From NCBI GenBank assembly GCA_019422005.1, contig JAHZEF010000003.1, positions 28,768 to 50,315 of the forward strand: a stretch of DNA of 21,548 nt, read 5' to 3'. Of this stretch, positions 19,966-21,548 are shown in pieces (the first letter of the stretch is position 1; every line of letters starts with the position of its first letter). The translations under genes and the position numbers were made by a program. This DNA comes from Clostridiales bacterium (GTDB lineage: Bacteria > Bacillota > Clostridia > Oscillospirales > Oscillospiraceae). The notes beneath the pieces were generated by a model, which did not search any database, had not been told where the DNA came from, and saw only the letters and a program-made list of their open reading frames with translations.

Positions 19966-21548
19966 ATGAGAATTGCCTTGACGGGCAACCCCAACTCCGG
20001 CAAGACCACCATGTACAACGCCCTGACAGGGCGCAATGAAAAGGTGGGCAACTGGGCCGGCGTTACGGTGGAAAAGAAGGAACATCCCATCAAAAAGGCG
20101 TACTACAGCGGTTCGGAAGAACTGATCGCCGTGGATCTGCCCGGCGCTTACTCCATGTCGCCTTTCACGTCGGAGGAGAGCATTACCAGCTCTTACGTCC
20201 GCAACGAGCATCCCGACGCCATCATCAACATCGTCGATGCCACCAACCTCAGCCGCAGCCTATTCTTCACCACCCAGCTGCTGGAGCTGGGGATTCCGGT
20301 GGTGGTGGCGCTGAATAAGAGCGACATCAATGCAAAGAAGGGCACCACCATTGACGTGGCCGGCCTGTCCGCCAAGCTGGGCTGCCCGGTGGTGGAGACC
20401 GTGTCCACCGCCGCCGAAGGGCTGAAGGCCGCGGTAGACGCGGCTGCCGGCCTCAAGGGCAGGGGGCAGAAGGCGCCCTACACCCAGGGGAACATCGACC
20501 TGACCAATAAGAAGGAAGTGGAAGCTGCCGATCGCAAGCGTTTCGAGTTCGTCAACAAGCTGGTCTCCCAGGTGGAAAAGCGCAAAGTCCTCACCAAGGA
20601 CAAAGGTGTCGGCGACAAGATCGACGCCGTCCTCACCAACAAGTTCCTGGGCATCCCCATCTTCGCCGTGGTCATGTTCCTTGTGTTCCAGATTTCCCAG
20701 GTCTGGGTGGGCACACCCATTGCCGACTTGCTGGTGGGCTGGATTGAGACCTTCCAGGGCTGGGTCGGCGAACAGCTGTCCGGCGCCAATCCCCTCCTGT
20801 CCGCCCTGCTGGCTGACGGCATCATCGGCGGCGTCGGCGCCGTGGTTGGCTTCCTGCCCCTGGTCATGGTCATGTACTTCCTCATCGCGCTGCTGGAGGA
20901 CTGCGGCTATATGTCCCGTGTTGCTGTGGTGCTGGATCCCATCTTCAAGAAGGTGGGCCTCTCCGGCAAGTCCGTGATCCCCTTCGTCATCGGTATCGGC
21001 TGCGCCATCCCCGGCGTTATGGCCAGCCGCACCATCCGCAACGAGCGGGAGCGCCGCGCCACGGCCATGCTGACCCCCTTCATGCCCTGCGGCGCCAAGA
21101 TCCCCGTCATCTCCCTCTTTGCCGGCGCTTTCTTTGACGATGCCGGCTGGGTCAGCTTCGTCATGTACTTCACCGGCATCGTCCTGATCTTCCTGGGCGC
21201 CCTGCTGGTCAACAAGATTGCCGGATACAAGTCCCGGAAGTCCTTCTTCATCATTGAGCTGCCCGAGTACAAGGCGCCCTCTCTGTGGTTCGCCTTCAAG
21301 GCCATGTGCTCCCGCGGCAAGGCTTACATCGTCAAGGCCGCCACCATCATCCTGCTGTGCAACACCGCCGTGCAGATCATGCAGACTTTCACCTGGAGCT
21401 TCACCGTGGCGGAAGCCGCCGACAGCTCCATCCTGGCCTCCATCGCCGGGCCCTTCGCCTACCTGCTGGTCCCCATCGTGGGTGTGCTCAGCTGGCAGCT
21501 GGCCGCCGCCGCCGTTACCGGCTTTATTGCCAAGGAGAACGTGGTGGG
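19966..21548 (+). CDS. feoB: Ferrous iron transporter FeoB (3' end beyond window)
   Basis: The first 527 codons of FeoB, the GTPase-coupled Fe(II) transporter; the frame stays open to the window end. The cytoplasmic G domain begins at once: G1 GNPNSGKT (7-14), G3 DLPG (57-60), G4 NKSD (117-120), followed by a ~60-residue helical inhibitor-like segment. The membrane part starts near residue 220 (GIPIFAVVMFLVFQISQVWVG) and carries the family gate motif as IGIGCAIPGVMASRTI, then ERRATAMLTPFMPCGAKIPV with the conserved metal-path cysteine. The second gate repeat begins near ITGFIAKENVV-type text at the edge. GAGGAGG (19951-19957) supports the ATG. Expression should follow the iron-box promoter before feoA. 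Confidence 0.94.
   Translation, partial: MRIALTGNPNSGKTTMYNALTGRNEKVGNWAGVTVEKKEHPIKKAYYSGSEELIAVDLPGAYSMSPFTSEESITSSYVRNEHPDAIINIVDATNLSRSLFFTTQLLELGIPVVVALNKSDINAKKGTTIDVAGLSAKLGCPVVETVSTAAEGLKAAVDAAAGLKGRGQKAPYTQGNIDLTNKKEVEAADRKRFEFVNKLVSQVEKRKVLTKDKGVGDKIDAVLTNKFLGIPIFAVVMFLVFQISQVWVGTPIADLLVGWIETFQGWVGEQLSGANPLLSALLADGIIGGVGAVVGFLPLVMVMYFLIALLEDCGYMSRVAVVLDPIFKKVGLSGKSVIPFVIGIGCAIPGVMASRTIRNERERRATAMLTPFMPCGAKIPVISLFAGAFFDDAGWVSFVMYFTGIVLIFLGALLVNKIAGYKSRKSFFIIELPEYKAPSLWFAFKAMCSRGKAYIVKAATIILLCNTAVQIMQTFTWSFTVAEAADSSILASIAGPFAYLLVPIVGVLSWQLAAAAVTGFIAKENVV

Overview
The window looks like a GC-rich, low-GC-phylum relative (Firmicutes, class Clostridia, probably the Oscillospiraceae-like gut group). 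The evidence is strong AGGAGG ribosome sites, sigma-A type TTGACA promoters, an HPr with both His15 and a regulatory Ser, a SpoIIQ-like M23 peptidase, and clostridial-type heterodimeric ABC exporters and FeoA/FeoB. Genus cannot be decided from the sequence alone.

Layout. (1) 1-6593: two tandem heterodimeric ABC exporters. The first half of the first pair runs off the left edge. A MarR regulator sits between the pairs, and near-identical operator-like sites lie on both sides of marR. (2) 6815-9315: a monocistronic MtaA/URO-D family methyltransferase, an HD-domain hydrolase on the minus strand, and a divergent two-gene unit (DUF3796-like membrane protein plus small XRE regulator) behind a 12-bp inverted repeat that covers its -10 box. 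(3) 9456-16516: a PTS locus. The minus-strand operon is deoR, a two-TM protein of unknown function, ptsI and ptsH. The divergent plus-strand operon is a class III aminotransferase followed by glucitol-family PTS IIA, IIC and IIBC. (4) 16633-18195: a HAD phosphatase and a SpoIIQ-like peptidase, each followed by a hairpin. (5) 18283-19440: a decayed stretch holding a broken 1-Cys peroxiredoxin and a frameshifted DtxR/MntR-type regulator. (6) 19522-21548: an iron-box promoter with feoA and feoB, which is cut by the right edge.

How the genes may work together. The central locus carries EI, HPr, IIBC and IIC side by side under a shared DeoR-regulated divergent promoter, so it could be a self-contained import relay. 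Two things make it unusual. The usual sorbitol-6-phosphate dehydrogenase is absent and an aminotransferase takes the lead position, which suggests an amino-polyol-type substrate (inference). The IIA-like protein has Ile where the family carries its phosphorylated His. At the right end, the iron-uptake operon keeps two iron-box-like operators, while the adjacent DtxR-type gene that could have read them is frameshifted. I found no CRISPR array, tRNA, rRNA, transposase or phage gene.
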